A program made the translations under genes and the position numbers. A stretch of 64,000 nt of DNA from Raphanus sativus (taxonomy: Eukaryota > Streptophyta > Magnoliopsida > Brassicales > Brassicaceae): NCBI RefSeq assembly GCF_000801105.2, contig NC_079518.1, positions 21,804,800-21,868,799 on the forward strand, written 5' to 3'. This document shows positions 36,101-47,418 of the stretch, piece by piece (positions within the stretch are counted from its first letter, which is position 1; every line of letters starts with the position of its first letter). The notes below the pieces were generated by a model. It was not told the DNA's origin. It saw only the letters and a program-made list of their open reading frames with translations, and did not search any database.

Positions 36101-36844
36101 TTAGGCCAAAAGCCAGAAATTCTTCTGCCATCCTGTGTTGATCAAATAGCCACTAACACCGTTGCTTTGTTTCTCACACCAATCGTCAAACAATCTGCAC
36201 CGTTGATGCATCGATTCACGAGCTCCTCTGATCTACTGGGTCCACATAAGGTACGTACAAAATGACAAGAAAATGAAAGTAATTATTAGAACGAAACTAT
36301 CATGATGTGAGGAAAAGAGATCTGACGGTTGAGATGACGCACCAGGAGATGAATGGTGCAGATTTTTTCTGACCCAAAACAAGAACAGTGACTTCAAGTT
36401 TCTTCACTTGGCTGAGTACAGTTGCTAACTTTGGTCCTTGAACCACCAACGCCTCCACTTCCACCTTTTAAAGATGATTATCATTGAATCTTTGTCAAAT
36501 GACTCAAATCCACTATTTTACATTTCTTGATGCAAAAACAGAGATTAATACTAGCACTTCTTAAGTTCTCCAAAGAACTAGAAAAATATCAAGGAATCTT
36601 TAGGTGAATAATTACGATTAAGGCAAGGCGTATTATAATATTAGAAAATATCTCGACAATGCTCTTAGTATAAAAAGTTACGAAAAACTACATGACTACA
36701 TGTTTGATGTTTTCGAAGAATTCCTTTTGAAATGCAATTTAAAATATTTTAAATGGGTACGTATACTTTTTAAGTAACAACTGTTTATGTTTATCCAGTA
36801 CCAACTATACCAATCTATACTTAAACTAATAATAACCATTTATT

Positions 36845-37049
36845 CGTGAGATGTCAAACAAAGTCCCACATTGGATATTAGACAAAAGAAAGTCTAATAT
36901 AAGGAGATGTTCAACTCTAATTAGTACGAGGCCTTTTGGGATGGAAACCAAAAGTAAAATCCATGCGGGCTTGCCATTAAGGCCCAAAGGGGACAATATC
37001 GTACTAATCGGATAAATAGAGTTGGACATAGGCTTTCACAATCCCACCA
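36845..37049 (+). repeat. TRIM left LTR
   Basis: Pairs with the right LTR at 37261-37466. Differences are a handful of substitutions and two small indels. Confidence 0.9.
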
Positions 37050-37260
37050 ATTGGTATCAGAGCGGTTTGACGAAGAGATGCAATAAGACCAAAATACCCT
37101 TTAAGTAAGAATGGGTAGAAGAAGAAAGAGAAGGTCTGTTGCAGAAACGTTAGAAGATCATGGAACATGTGATGTTGTGGGAGAAGCATTCTTTAAGAAA
37201 AGCTCTGTGATTAGGAAACACACAAGAGATGAGTTGTGGTTCTTAGTTTGAGGGGGAAAA

Positions 37261-37466
37261 TGTGAGATGTCAAACAAAGTCATACATTGGATATTAGACA
37301 AAAGAAAATCTAATATATAAGGAGATGTTCAACTCTAATTAGTACGAGGCCTTTTGGGATGGAAACCAAAAGTAAATCCATGCGGGCTTGCCATTAAGGC
37401 CCAAAGTGGACAATATCGTACTAATCGGATAAATAGAGTTGGACATAGGCTTTCACAATCCCAACA
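37261..37466 (+). repeat. TRIM right LTR
   Basis: Starts TGTGAGATGT immediately after the polypurine tract and ends ATCCCAACA at the TTATT duplication. Confidence 0.9.
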
Positions 37467-38074
37467 TTATTAACCATTAGATATCTATTCTATTAATTTT
37501 GCAGTATGACCAATTGATATATGTTTGGTCTAATAATTATTCATCCACATAACCTACTTTAATAAATAAACCAATTTTTTTATAACCAAATTCAATAATA
37601 CAATCAGTTATATTTATTCCTACGGATCAGTTCACACGAGCAGTTACTTCTATAATCTCTATCTTCCAATACATTGAAAACACATAATTCCCAGATTTTA
37701 ATGGCTGTTACAGAAACCTTTAATAATTTTCAAACATCGATGAATCTACAATTACATGTGTTTAAACCATATAAGAGATTCAAAGTTACTTACAAGAAAA
37801 GGATATATAAAAAGTAACACCCAGACAATCAATTTATACGTTCATGGTTAGCCACGGCTGTTTATCTAAATAAGAATCATCAATTTTTTTTTTTTTTGGT
37901 TTTTAAAGGTTAAAATCTGGTATTATATGTCAAATATGCAAGATTTAGACAAAAGAATCAATGGCGGATTAGATAAGAAGAACAATGGCGGCTGTAAGAC
38001 TGTTCTGCAAAACCTAATTCGAGTAGAGAAGAAGAAAAGAAAATTACGTTTATGCCATTAATGAGAAAAGAAAA

Positions 38075-38155
38075 AAAAAAACGCGCTAGGCGTTGATCGA
38101 TCACGGGATATAGGGACTGGTGCTCGTGGTGTTTCCACTAGGCTACGTAACACTT
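38075..38155 (-). other. Possible tRNA-like A-box/weak B-box pair
   Basis: On the minus strand TAGCCTAGTGG fits the pol III A box and GTGATCGATCAAC is a weak B-box match about 35 bp later. This would fit a degenerate SINE, but the evidence is thin. Confidence 0.2.
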
Positions 38156-39289
38156 CTGAAAATTGTGTAACTAAATGATTTATACAGATATATTGATCAG
38201 AAAAAAAATACTCAAAACTAATCCCTGATTTAATTTCAAAACTATCTCTTTTTTATATAAAACCGTTTAATGTTAAGTGATTGCGTAGTCATATCTAGCG
38301 CAATCCCGAACATGGTTATACCCCACTATTATTTCTTATATAGCCGTTTAATGTTAAGTGATCAATGCTTAGTTAAATAGTATAAATTTAAAATAATTAA
38401 CAATATCCAATTAATTGGATGGTATAAGCCTATATTACTCTATTTAAATTATAGACTACATGTTGGGTTAAGCGCTCGGATTCATTTCAGATTATTCGGA
38501 TTTTTGTTTTTGAGATGAGAGATTTAAATCCTATTTGGATATTCATAAATAATAGTTTGAATTCAGTTAGGATAATTATGGATTTAGTTCAAATTAGAGT
38601 ATTCACTTAAATCATCTAATCTATTAAAATTGAAGTACATTTTGTATTTAACCCTAAATTTTCCTTAATATTTACGAGTTATTGCCACTGGCATAAATAC
38701 ACAGTCGTTTTGTCTAATAATAAACAAGTGACTTTTCAAATTGTCCGCATTACTTTTTTTTTAACTTGAAGCAAAAGCCCATTTGAAAAAAGCGAACGCC
38801 TATTTGAAACATGCTATCTCAGTGAAACTCAGGCCAACATTAATTCATTGACACAGACACTATTCTAATCTAACGCATACAATTTATTTTATTTTTTGAA
38901 AAATGCATACAAAATTTAGGTATCTATAAGTCAATTAGTAACAATATACTAACTACATACTTATACTTTTCATTATTTGTTAGTAACAAATTTAGGTATC
39001 TATTTAATAAATTTAGAATACAATATTTTTGAAAGCTATGTTATATAGTTATTTTTTTTGGGAACACATGTAGTTATTTTTTCATTATTTATTAGTAATG
39101 TCTAAAATTAAAACCACATAAAAGAGTTATTTACATATTATTATTAGTAATATTCGATTTCAAGTATGGATCATTTTTCAGATATTATATCCTTGAGTTT
39201 TGAAATTAGACTCTGTTCGAGTATTATAATTTTTTTTGGTAACTTTTGAGTCATATCTTTTTGATCCGATTAGGTTCAAATTTTTTGTA

Positions 39290-40692
39290 TCTATCCTATT
39301 AAAAGTGAAGTACAAATGAGAAATAACCCTTATTTTTTCTTATTATTTACAACAGAATGCCATTAGCAATTAAACACAAAGTTTTGCTTAATTATTCAAA
39401 CTAACATTTCGCATTTCACGCAAACATTAATAACAAGGCCCATTACGTTATATTTTTCAACATTTTATGGGCTATGTTATGGTTTAGGAGGATTTATCTA
39501 TAGCTAAACCTAATTGTCTTATGTGTAACCATATCTATTCATCCCTAATCTCTAACCAAAAAAATTAGATTCATATTCATATTTCGCATAACCACCCAAC
39601 TTAATATACACATAAAATCTTTAAAACGAAATTGGAACAAGAGTTTGTATAATCCATTGCCAAATTAACATATGAATAACCTAAATGCCAAAACAAACAT
39701 ATGTCAATAACCTATATTATTAAAACTGAAATACAAATTATGTTTACTTGGAAACATGAAAAACAATTTAAAAAGATGTTTGTTTGAAAATTTGGATAAC
39801 AGTTTAAAAAATGTTTGTTTAGAAACATGAATAACAGTTTTAAAAAAATATATTTGAAACATGAATAATAGTATGAAAAGAGACATAATGTTGTTTGGAA
39901 ATATAAATAACAGTATATTAAGAAAAAAAAATGAATTTATGTTATTAAGAAAAATTGAAAATCTATTATATTATGAGAAATTATATATTTGTGCCAACTT
40001 TAAAATATACAAAAATGAGTCAATCTAATTATCTAAAAATATCATTTATATAAAATAATCATACAACAAAATTTAAACGTTATACATATATATATATATA
40101 TATCAAATCAAACTAATAATTTAAAATTGATTTATATCAAAAATTCATTCAAAATATACATATATTCAAAAAATTATTTCTACTAAAATATTTTCAAATA
40201 CTCATTATTAAAAATGTTTTGAATATATATATACAAGAAAAATACATATAAAGTTGGCGTTCAAGTTCTCATTCGGGTTCGATTTGAGTCTATTTGGGTT
40301 TGGGTTTTCGGAGTCAAAGATTTGAGTCCCACTCGGATATTTTAAAATTTTGGTTCAGATTCGATTCGGATTTTGCGGATTCGTTCGGGTTTGGATAACC
40401 ATTTATATTATTTCATTATATACTTTAAATTTCTCAAAATCTATGAACAAAATTATATATTACATATAAATTTGAATAACACATGTCAGAATACCTAAAC
40501 TTAACATATAGATTGGTTTGATTTAAATATTTGGATAGAGAATCAATAATTATTTTATGTATATATTTTGGTGTTTTGAGTATATTTTAACTATTTTAGA
40601 TATTTACATTTGAATATTATATATCTTAATTATTTAAACCAACTTAAAAGTATCATACATATTCTGGATGTTTTTATATACATTAGATCTAA

Positions 40693-40731
<39 letters not shown>

Positions 40732-40989
40732 TATAAATCTATTTCAAATAAATTCGGATATCCGAAATACTTTGGTTCGGATCGGATTCAGTTTAAGTTC
40801 TCTAAATATAAGAATTTTGAATAATTTGGATATTTAATCAATTTCGATTCAGGTTTGGTACTTATTTTTGGATCGGGATCGGTTTAATTTTTTGGACTCG
40901 GGTTATTTGTCCAACTCTAATATTGACACTAAAAAATATATATATTTTGTTAGAAATATACCCGCACGGGCGTGCGGGTCAGAATCTAG
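39290..40989 (+). mobile_element. Nested Helitron F (5' end at 39290 or 39711)
   Basis: The 5' end TCTATCCTATTAAAAGTGAA is preceded by A and closely matches Helitron B. The 3' end is hairpin CCCGCACGGGCGTGCGGG, then TCAGAAT and CTAG, followed by T at 40990. A further 5'-like terminus (CCTATATTATTAAAACTG) lies at 39711 and another (TCTAATCTATTAAAATTG) at 38615. A (TA)n run is at about 40698-40727, within an ATTCGGATATCCGAA-type low-complexity patch (40250-40920). Confidence 0.6.
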
Positions 40990-41592
40990 TGTTAAATTAA
41001 AATCCATAACTAAAAATAATATACAAATATATAAATTTGAATAATGTAAAACTAAATACATAAAACTTCGGTTTTATTGGGATAATCGGCTGAAAACAAG
41101 TAGGTATATTCTATTATATATAATTGTTTATTTTATAAAGGGTTTTACTAAAAGTAAATATTCATATAAATTCATTTAGTTTAATGGGTTTTAAATAGAT
41201 TACTAGATTCTGAAAATGATATATTTTTGTTTTTTCTTTATAAATTTAATTTATATATTTGCATTTGTTTTTAATCATATATCTAAAATGCATATGGTGC
41301 AAGTGTATAGGTAATATAATTATCAAAATTTTATATTAAATACAAAAAGATTACATAAAAATACATAAATCTAAAAATTAAATTTCTACAAAATATAAAA
41401 CAATAAATATATCCACCCTTTAAAGGGCGGGTCAAAATCTAGTGAACTAGATAAATAAGTTGGATCTTTAACTGAAAAAAAAAGCTTACAATCGGAAATG
41501 ATGAAAATACTTTTCCCATCTATTTTCTTTTAAAAATAAGAAAAAGGTGCGGAGCCAGTGGAATCAATAAGTAACTTTGCAGAGATATGTTC

Positions 41593-41743
41593 CGTAAGGA
41601 ATGTGATTTTGATGATATTAACATTACAAGGGAGAGAGTATATATACTAGAGCACATGAGATATTAGATTAAGCTATTAACAAGAGTTTCTTATATTACA
41701 GAGATTGAGATACGAGATTTAAATGGAGAATATATCCTTAACA
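41593..41743 (-). repeat. copia-1 3' LTR
   Basis: The downstream LTR in element orientation. It adjoins the purine tract at about 41744-41754. Confidence 0.9.
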
Positions 41744-44700
41744 CGCTCCCTCAAGATGGAGGGCTGAAGCAACTCCAATCTTGTCTCTGAGTTCAAGGAA
41801 GCGAGCACGAGGCAATGGCTTTGTCAAGGTGCCTGCCAGCTGATCTCTTGTGTTGACGTGTGAGACGCGCAAAGTTCCTCGTTGTACTTGTCCTCGAACG
41901 AAATGATAGTCAAGTGCAATGTGCTTCATCCGTGAGTGGAATACAGGATTGGGACAAAGGAAAGTGGCACTAATGTTGTCGCAGAAAACAAACGGAGCCG
42001 TGGGAACTGCAACACCAAGATCCGTGAGAACATTGCATATCCAGGCTAGCTCAGAAGCAGTGTTGGCGACGGCTCTATACTCAGCTTCCGTAGACGAGCG
42101 CACCACTCCATTTTGTTTCTTGGAGCTCCATGAAATGGGATGTTTTCCCAGGTATACGATGTAAGCGTTTGTTGAGACGAAGTCATCAACGTCTCCAGCC
42201 CAGTCAGCATCGGAATATGCTTGTAGAAGGAGCTTATTTTTGGCGCTGTAGTAGATGCCATGAGTGGAAGTACCTGCAAGGTATCGGAGCACTCGTTTCG
42301 CTGCTTGCCAGTGGTCCTCCGTTGGACGATGCATATACTGAGACAGTCGATTTACTGCAAATGCGATGTCTAAGCGTGTGAACTGAAGATATTGTAAGCT
42401 TCCGATGAGTTGGCGATACTTTGTAGGATCCAATAGAGACGTGCCGGTGGTCAGTGAGAGCTTTGGTGAGGACGCCATAGGAGTCGTGACTGGCTTCGCA
42501 TTAGACATGTCGTACTTGTGAAGCAGATCAAGGATGTATTTGCGCTGGCACAAGTGTAGTCTGTGGTCTGTGCGATGTGCCTCAATGCCGAGGAAGTAGT
42601 TGAGATCTTCAGCATCCTTGACTGAGAACCTGTCCGCCAACAGTGTGAGAATGGTTCTAATGCCTTCTCGAGAGTTCCCTGTCACCAAGATGTCATCAAC
42701 ATAGATTAGTAAGCAAGACAAAACCAGTACAAACAAGGAAGTGTCCGCCAAGGAGTTTGCGAAGCCCAGGCTGAGAAGGAAGTCCTGTAGTTCATTATAC
42801 CAAGCTCTAGGAGCTTGTTTGAGACCGTAGACAACCTTTTTGAGACGGCACAAGTGCGTTGGGTTGTCTTGATCAATGAACCCTAGTGGTTGTTCTATAT
42901 AGAATTCTTCATTAAGAGTGCCTTACAAGAAGGCATTGTTGACGTCCAGTTGCTGTATAGGCCATGAGTTACTTGCAGCGATGTCAAGAACAAGACGCAG
43001 CGTTGTCGCTTTGATTACTGGGCTGAAGGTTTCTGTATAGTCTCGTCCATGTTGTTGTTTGTAGCCTTTGGCGACCAGTCTCGACTTGCAGCAGCGATGA
43101 GTTCCATTGGAGTAAAATTTGTTTTTATGGAGCCATCTGCAGTCTATAACATTGTATTGAGGTTGTCGCGGAACGAGATCATAGGTACCATTTCGGACAA
43201 AAGCATCGATTTCTGTTGACATGGAGCCACTCCATCTCTTGTCGCGGAGAGCTTGAGCTAGAGTACGCGGTTCTTCTGGAACAGAGGCAGATAAGGCAGC
43301 AGAGTAGTTGTACTTCAGATTGGGTTTGATGATTTGATTCTTGCGCCTTGTTCGCATCGGGTGTTCATTCGCTGGTGGCAAAGGTTCTGACGCCGACGAC
43401 GAGGAGGACGAAGTCGTTTGTTCTTGCTGTACTGGTTGGTTCGGTGGAGTCGGCGACACAGAGGCGGAGTTTGTCGCTGAGGCCGCGGAACCAGCATTCG
43501 TCGGTGTATTTCTCCCCAAGTCTGTTGAACTCTCATGTACCTGCAAGTGAGAATCTGAGCTAGAGGATCCCGTTTGAGGCTGTACGAGCGGTGGTTCAGG
43601 TTGGGTAAGTTGAGGTGGATTAGGTTGGGGGGTAGGAAGAGGTATAGTGGTTACTGGTGGTGATGTAGGCTGGGGTTCCGGTTCTGGTGTTGGTGTTTTG
43701 GTAGGCTTCGTAAGTTCGTTGAAAGGGTACTTTGTCTCATCGAACCGAACATGACGCGAGACGTAGATCCTTCCAGTTGCTGGCTGTAAGCAAAGGTAAT
43801 CGCTCTAAGTTGTGGAGTATCCGAGAAGGACACATGGGGTTGAGCGATCTTCGAGTTTGTGTTTGTTGTAGGGTCTGGGCCAGGGGAAGCAGAGACAGCC
43901 GAAGACTCTTAGCTTGGTGTAGTTCGGCTGTGTTCCAAAGAGTTTGTGAAATGGTGTCTCCATGTCGATGACTGGTGTAGGTATTCTGTTTATGAGGTAC
44001 GTAGCCGTAGCGAAGGCGTATGTCCAGTAGGATTTTGGCATCGCAGCATGAGTGAGCATCGTCATACCAGTTTCATCGACATGTCGGTGCTTTCGTTCAG
44101 AGATTTCATTGTGTTCGGGTGTGTGTGGTGGTGTGTGAGGTGAGAGATTCCAGCTTCAGCTAGGAGATTACACAAGCCAACGAACTCGCCGCCATTGTCA
44201 GAGTACAAGGTGTCGATTTTTGTGTGGAAATGATTCTCCACTAGCGCCTTGAATTTTTTGAACGTGTCGAGGACATGCGAATCAGAACTGCATCATCACC
44301 TTGATACGGAGCATGAACCGTCATGTTGTGAAGATCGCTCGTTAGGTGATGCGTAGCTCCGGAGTCCATCAGCCACGCGTTCGTCGGGTTTGGCGATGTG
44401 AGAGCCATGTTTGCTCGAGGTTGCCACGCTTTGAACATAGAGGTGTTCGGGGATTGTTATGCGAGTTGGGGACACCTCCTTGCACTGTGTCCAAAGGTAC
44501 TGCATATCTGACATTTGCCTTGGTACCCCTTGGATGGACGAGGTTCTTGTTTGTAGGCCGCAGGCGGGCTCTGGTTGGGCCTGTAGTTGTTCCAGTGCTG
44601 GTGATTACCCCTCGTGTGATTGAATTGTTGGTTCTTCTGGCGAGAGGCTGCCATGTGAGCACTGGCAGGAGCAGCAGAGGGAGCCGAGGCCGTAAGAGCA

Positions 44701-45328
44701 AGCAGCTTAGCTTCCTTGTTGATGAGCTTCTCATGAATCTCGATGATTGATGGCGAGATCTCGTGACCTTCAACTTGATCAGTGACTGTCTTGTACTCCT
44801 CTGGTAGGCCATCAACAATGAACTCGATCTTATCCTCATGATCTAGAGGCTTGCCAAGGAGAGCCAGTTGATCGAACCGGGTAGTGAGGCCGTGCATGTA
44901 GTCATCAATGGTTTTGTCTCCTTTTGTGTACTGCTTTAGTTGGAGACGGAGCTGTTGGATGTGGCCGCGAGTCGGAGTAGCGTAGGTGGTGCTGAGAGAC
45001 TTCCATACATCGTGAGATGTCTTGGTGTTGGTCAGCATCGCTTGGATTGATGGAGACAGAGTACCAATCAGGGCGCTGTAAATGAGGTGGTCTTGACGAC
45101 GCCATTTTGTGAACTCGGATTAACAGCGAGTTCATCAGCGACGGTGATGGTTTGTTCTGGCGCCGGTGTGGAACCGTCAAGATGTCCTGCGAGGTCGTAA
45201 CCATCGAGGAGAGCATGTACTTGGAGATTCCAAGTCATGAAGTTTGTTGGCGTGAGTTTGGTGATATTCACCATGTTGATGTTGAGCAAGCTTTTGGTGG
45301 TGTCAACAGTTTCTGCAATGGCAGCCAT
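41738..45328 (-). pseudogene. copia-1 gag-pol remnant
   Basis: In order: capsid-like gag (MAAIAETVDTTKSLLNIN; LRLQLKQYTKGDKTIDDYMH), a CCHC zinc knuckle (CQICSTFGHSARRC), the protease motif LMDSGATHHLT, the integrase core C-terminal half (YSDNGGEF, then ISERKHRH and SYWTYAFATATYLINR), reverse transcriptase (QQLDVNNAFL; YVDDILVTG) and RNase H (SSTEAEYRAVANTASELAW). Breaks: a frameshift near 45.11 kb, in-frame stops at 44457, about 43805 and 42923, and a deletion junction near 44.26 kb. The deletion removed the gag-pre-integrase domain and the first half of the integrase, including its zinc finger and first catalytic Asp. The copy cannot move by itself. Confidence 0.9.
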
Positions 45329-45421
45329 GGCGGAAGCTTGGAGAAGAAGAAGAGAGAAGTGTTTAATTGCGGCTGCGACCGAGAAAAAAAAATAGGGTAA
45401 CCGATTAGGCTCTTGATACCA

Positions 45422-45578
45422 TGTAAGGAATGTGATTTCGATGATATTAACATTACAAGGGAGAGAATATATATACTAGAGCACATGAACTACTAGGTTA
45501 AGCTATTAACAAGAGTTTCCTATATTACAGAGATTGAGATACGAGACTTAAATGGAGAATATATCAATATCCTTAACA
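45422..45578 (-). repeat. copia-1 5' LTR
   Basis: Adjoins the tRNA-Met-type primer-binding site. Carries an extra ATCAAT-type 6-bp segment compared with the 3' LTR. Confidence 0.9.
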
Positions 45579-45583
45579 TGTTC

Positions 45584-45833
45584 TACAACACTCACGCATG
45601 CATTACAAGTAGCTCAACACATCTCATTCTATAAAAACAAAAATTTAAACCCAAATGTGCATTACTACACTTTTAATTAAATTATCTGCTTTTGTTATTA
45701 AAACTTAATAATCATCCAATCAATATTTTAAGAATTTGATGTACTTTGTGTTTAGCAAAAGAAAAAAGATTTCTTTTTCAAAAAATTTTAAAAAACAATT
45801 TATTAAAATGAAGATATTTTTCCTAGAAATTAC
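45584..45833. other. Intron-like spacer next to USP-like exon 1
   Basis: AT-rich DNA between copia-1 and the proposed first exon of the USP-like gene. No separate gene seen. Confidence 0.4.
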
Positions 45834-46079
45834 CCTTATACTCGATATACTCGATGTTACGTCGGTGAAGGCCGTTGAACTTTCTCTAGATGTCCACCTT
45901 TTAGAAGCCGACCGCCAACCTTCTTTTTTACTCAGTTGTCTAAGTATTGAAATTCTTGAAAATTGCATTTTGTGAGTATGGTATGGGACCTAGAAGGTTT
46001 AAGTAGTGTGAATCAAGAGCGACAAAGTGTAGGTAGTAGGAGATTATTATAGGGAAAATGTGAGAAAGCTTTGGTTTTA

Positions 46080-46150
46080 ACTTCAGACAGTGAAATCGCA
46101 AAAAAAAAAAAACTTGAGAGGGAGAGAGAGAGAGAGTAATTGCTGTTGTT
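46080..46150 (-). promoter_or_regulatory. CT-rich leader/core promoter upstream of USP-like exon 1
   Basis: On the minus strand a (CT)n run (about 46116-46134) is followed by a poly(T) run. About 150 bp later comes the ATG at 45968. This is the usual look of a plant 5' leader and supports exon 1 being a real, formerly expressed gene start. Confidence 0.4.
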
Positions 46151-47234
46151 AATAAAAAGTGAGCGACAACGCATTAAGACTGAGTCACATGCCCATAATA
46201 AAGTATGTTACTTAATTTTTTCTTTGAACTATTTTAAAATTGGGTTTAGTTCTCTTTGCTTTCGGGATTGAAATTTACAATTCAAGAGCGTAAAACATAA
46301 ACCGAATGTACTTCTTTTGAAGTGTTTTGGATTCCATTGGTTTATTTGGGCCACGAAACACTAGTTAGAAACTAATGAATACGCATGTCTTCAACAATTA
46401 GTCACTCTTTTACTGGCGGTAAAACATTTAAACATCAAAATAATACAAATGTTGGGCCTTCAAATTCAAATGGGTCAATTTCGCAATAAATTTATTGTTT
46501 CTTAGATGTTGTTCCGTTGTGATTTATGATATAACAATACATAGGTTCCCTCCTATATGACCTTAAGAATTCACCTATTCCTTATTCTAATCAAATTACC
46601 ATATATAGATTAATGACACAAAATAAATAAATAATAAGCTTTTAAAATATTAAAATAGCTAAAAGTAAATAATAACAAAAATTTTAACCTTAAACTTTAA
46701 ATCATAAATTCTAAACCCTAAATCTAATGCAAACCCTAAACTCAAATTTTAAACCTGAATCATAAACTCTAAACCCTAAACCCAAACCTATACCCTAGAT
46801 CTAAATTATATACCCTAAGTCCTAAACCCTAAACCCAAATATATACTCTAGACCTAAATCTAGACTCTAAACCCAAAATTTTATGGTATAGAGTTTGGAT
46901 TTGTGGTTCACAGTTTGAGATTAAAGTTTATGATTTAGGTTTAGAATTTAGGTTTAGGGTTTACGGTTTGGGTTTAGAGTTTATGATTTGATTTTAGATT
47001 TAGGATTTAGGGTATATAATTTAGGTATAGGGTATAGATTTGGGTTTAGGATTTAGAGTTTTGATTTAAAATTTAGGATTTAAAATTTGGATTTAGAGTT
47101 TGCGTTTTGATTTAGGCTTTAGAATTTATGATTTGAAGTTTAAAGTTAAATTTTTTGTTATTATTTTTTTAGCTATTTTAATATTTTAAAAATTTATTAT
47201 TTACTTATTAATCTATATATGGTAATTTGATTAG

Positions 47235-47411
47235 TGAAAATAGTTTTAGTATTGAATAGAATGAACAACCTATTTATTATCACAACCAAAGCTCTGTATT
47301 TATACATCAACGTTTCCTACGTTTCCTGTTACGATATGGACTAGGAAACTAAACATCATTATCTATATTAACTTGTAGTTATCTCAAATATATCTTGTAG
47401 TTATCCCAATA
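47235..47411 (-). repeat. copia-2 3' LTR
   Basis: Contains a short CGTTTCCTA duplication absent from the 5' LTR. Confidence 0.88.
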
Positions 47412-47418
47412 CTCCCCC

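Larger units (their letters stand above)
36845..37466 (+). mobile_element. TRIM (terminal-repeat retrotransposon in miniature), complete
   Basis: The two LTRs (36845-37049 and 37261-37466, about 205 bp, roughly 97 percent alike by eye) start TGTGAGATGTCAAACAAAG, with the left copy mutated to CG at the first base, and end in CA. Directly after the left LTR is TGGTATCAGAGC (37052-37063), the usual primer-binding site for initiator tRNA-Met. Directly before the right LTR is the polypurine tract GAGGGGGAAAA (37250-37260). The 5-bp duplication TTATT flanks it at 36840-36844 and 37467-37471. The interior is only about 211 bp and encodes no protein, so it depended on another element for movement. 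Confidence 0.92.
37484..41442 (+). mobile_element. Helitron E, interrupted by nested Helitron sequences
   Basis: The 5' end TCTATTCTATTAATTTTG, then CAGTATGACCAATTGATA, is preceded by A and is the same family as Helitron D. The 3' end CCACCCTTTAAAGGGCGGG, then TCAAAAT and CTAG followed by T, also matches Helitron D. D is 1.4 kb whereas this span is 4 kb, so the excess is explained by other Helitron copies inside, whose 5' termini lie at 38615, 39290 and 39711 and whose 3' terminus lies at 40989. Pairing of the ends is inferred from family resemblance. Confidence 0.55.
41593..45578 (-). mobile_element. Ty1/copia LTR retrotransposon copia-1, defective
   Basis: The LTRs are 41593-41743 and 45422-45578. 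They begin TGTTAAGGATAT and end CATTCCTTACA on the minus strand, with nine substitutions and a 6-bp indel between them by eye, so this is the oldest of the three copia copies. TGTTC is duplicated at 41588-41592 and 45579-45583. The primer-binding site TGGTATCAAGAGC (minus, 45421-45409) adjoins the 5' LTR, and a purine tract (TTGAGGGAGCG) precedes the 3' LTR. Total length is 3,986 bp, short for copia because an internal stretch has been lost. It sits in the apparent intron of the USP-like gene. Confidence 0.93.
36101..45968 (-). pseudogene. Broken universal-stress-protein-like (adenine nucleotide alpha hydrolase-like) gene
   Basis: Three pieces lie in gene order on the minus strand. Exon 1 (45968-45834, 45 codons, MQFSRISILRQLSKKEGWRS, donor GG|GTAATT) follows a CT-rich leader. 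A middle exon (36464-36343, 122 bp) encodes VEVEALVVQGPKLATVLSQV and LEVTVLVLGQKKSAPFIS. A last exon (about 36242-36101) encodes CGPSRSEELVNRCINGADCL and ends QKNFWLLA. From memory this is the At1g44760 type of USP-domain protein, which sits beside PUP11 in Arabidopsis. The exon for the nucleotide-binding half of the domain is not found, the last exon has lost an AG acceptor, and a one-base shift separates its two halves. More than 9 kb of transposons (TRIM, Helitrons, copia-1) occupy the gap. Exon 1 as part of this gene is an inference. Confidence 0.55.

Noticed and set aside
40698..40727. Short-period repeats as CRISPR-like arrays
   Set aside because: Simple (TA)n microsatellites in plant nuclear DNA, with no repeat-spacer structure anywhere in the window.
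43500..45300. Possibility that the copia elements are viral integrations
   Set aside because: No envelope or movement-protein-like frame. LTRs, primer sites and domain order protease-integrase-RT-RNase H identify Ty1/copia retrotransposons.
41900..45400. Plus-strand open frames across copia-1
   Set aside because: They are antisense to clear gag-pol domains and contain no recognisable domain of their own.
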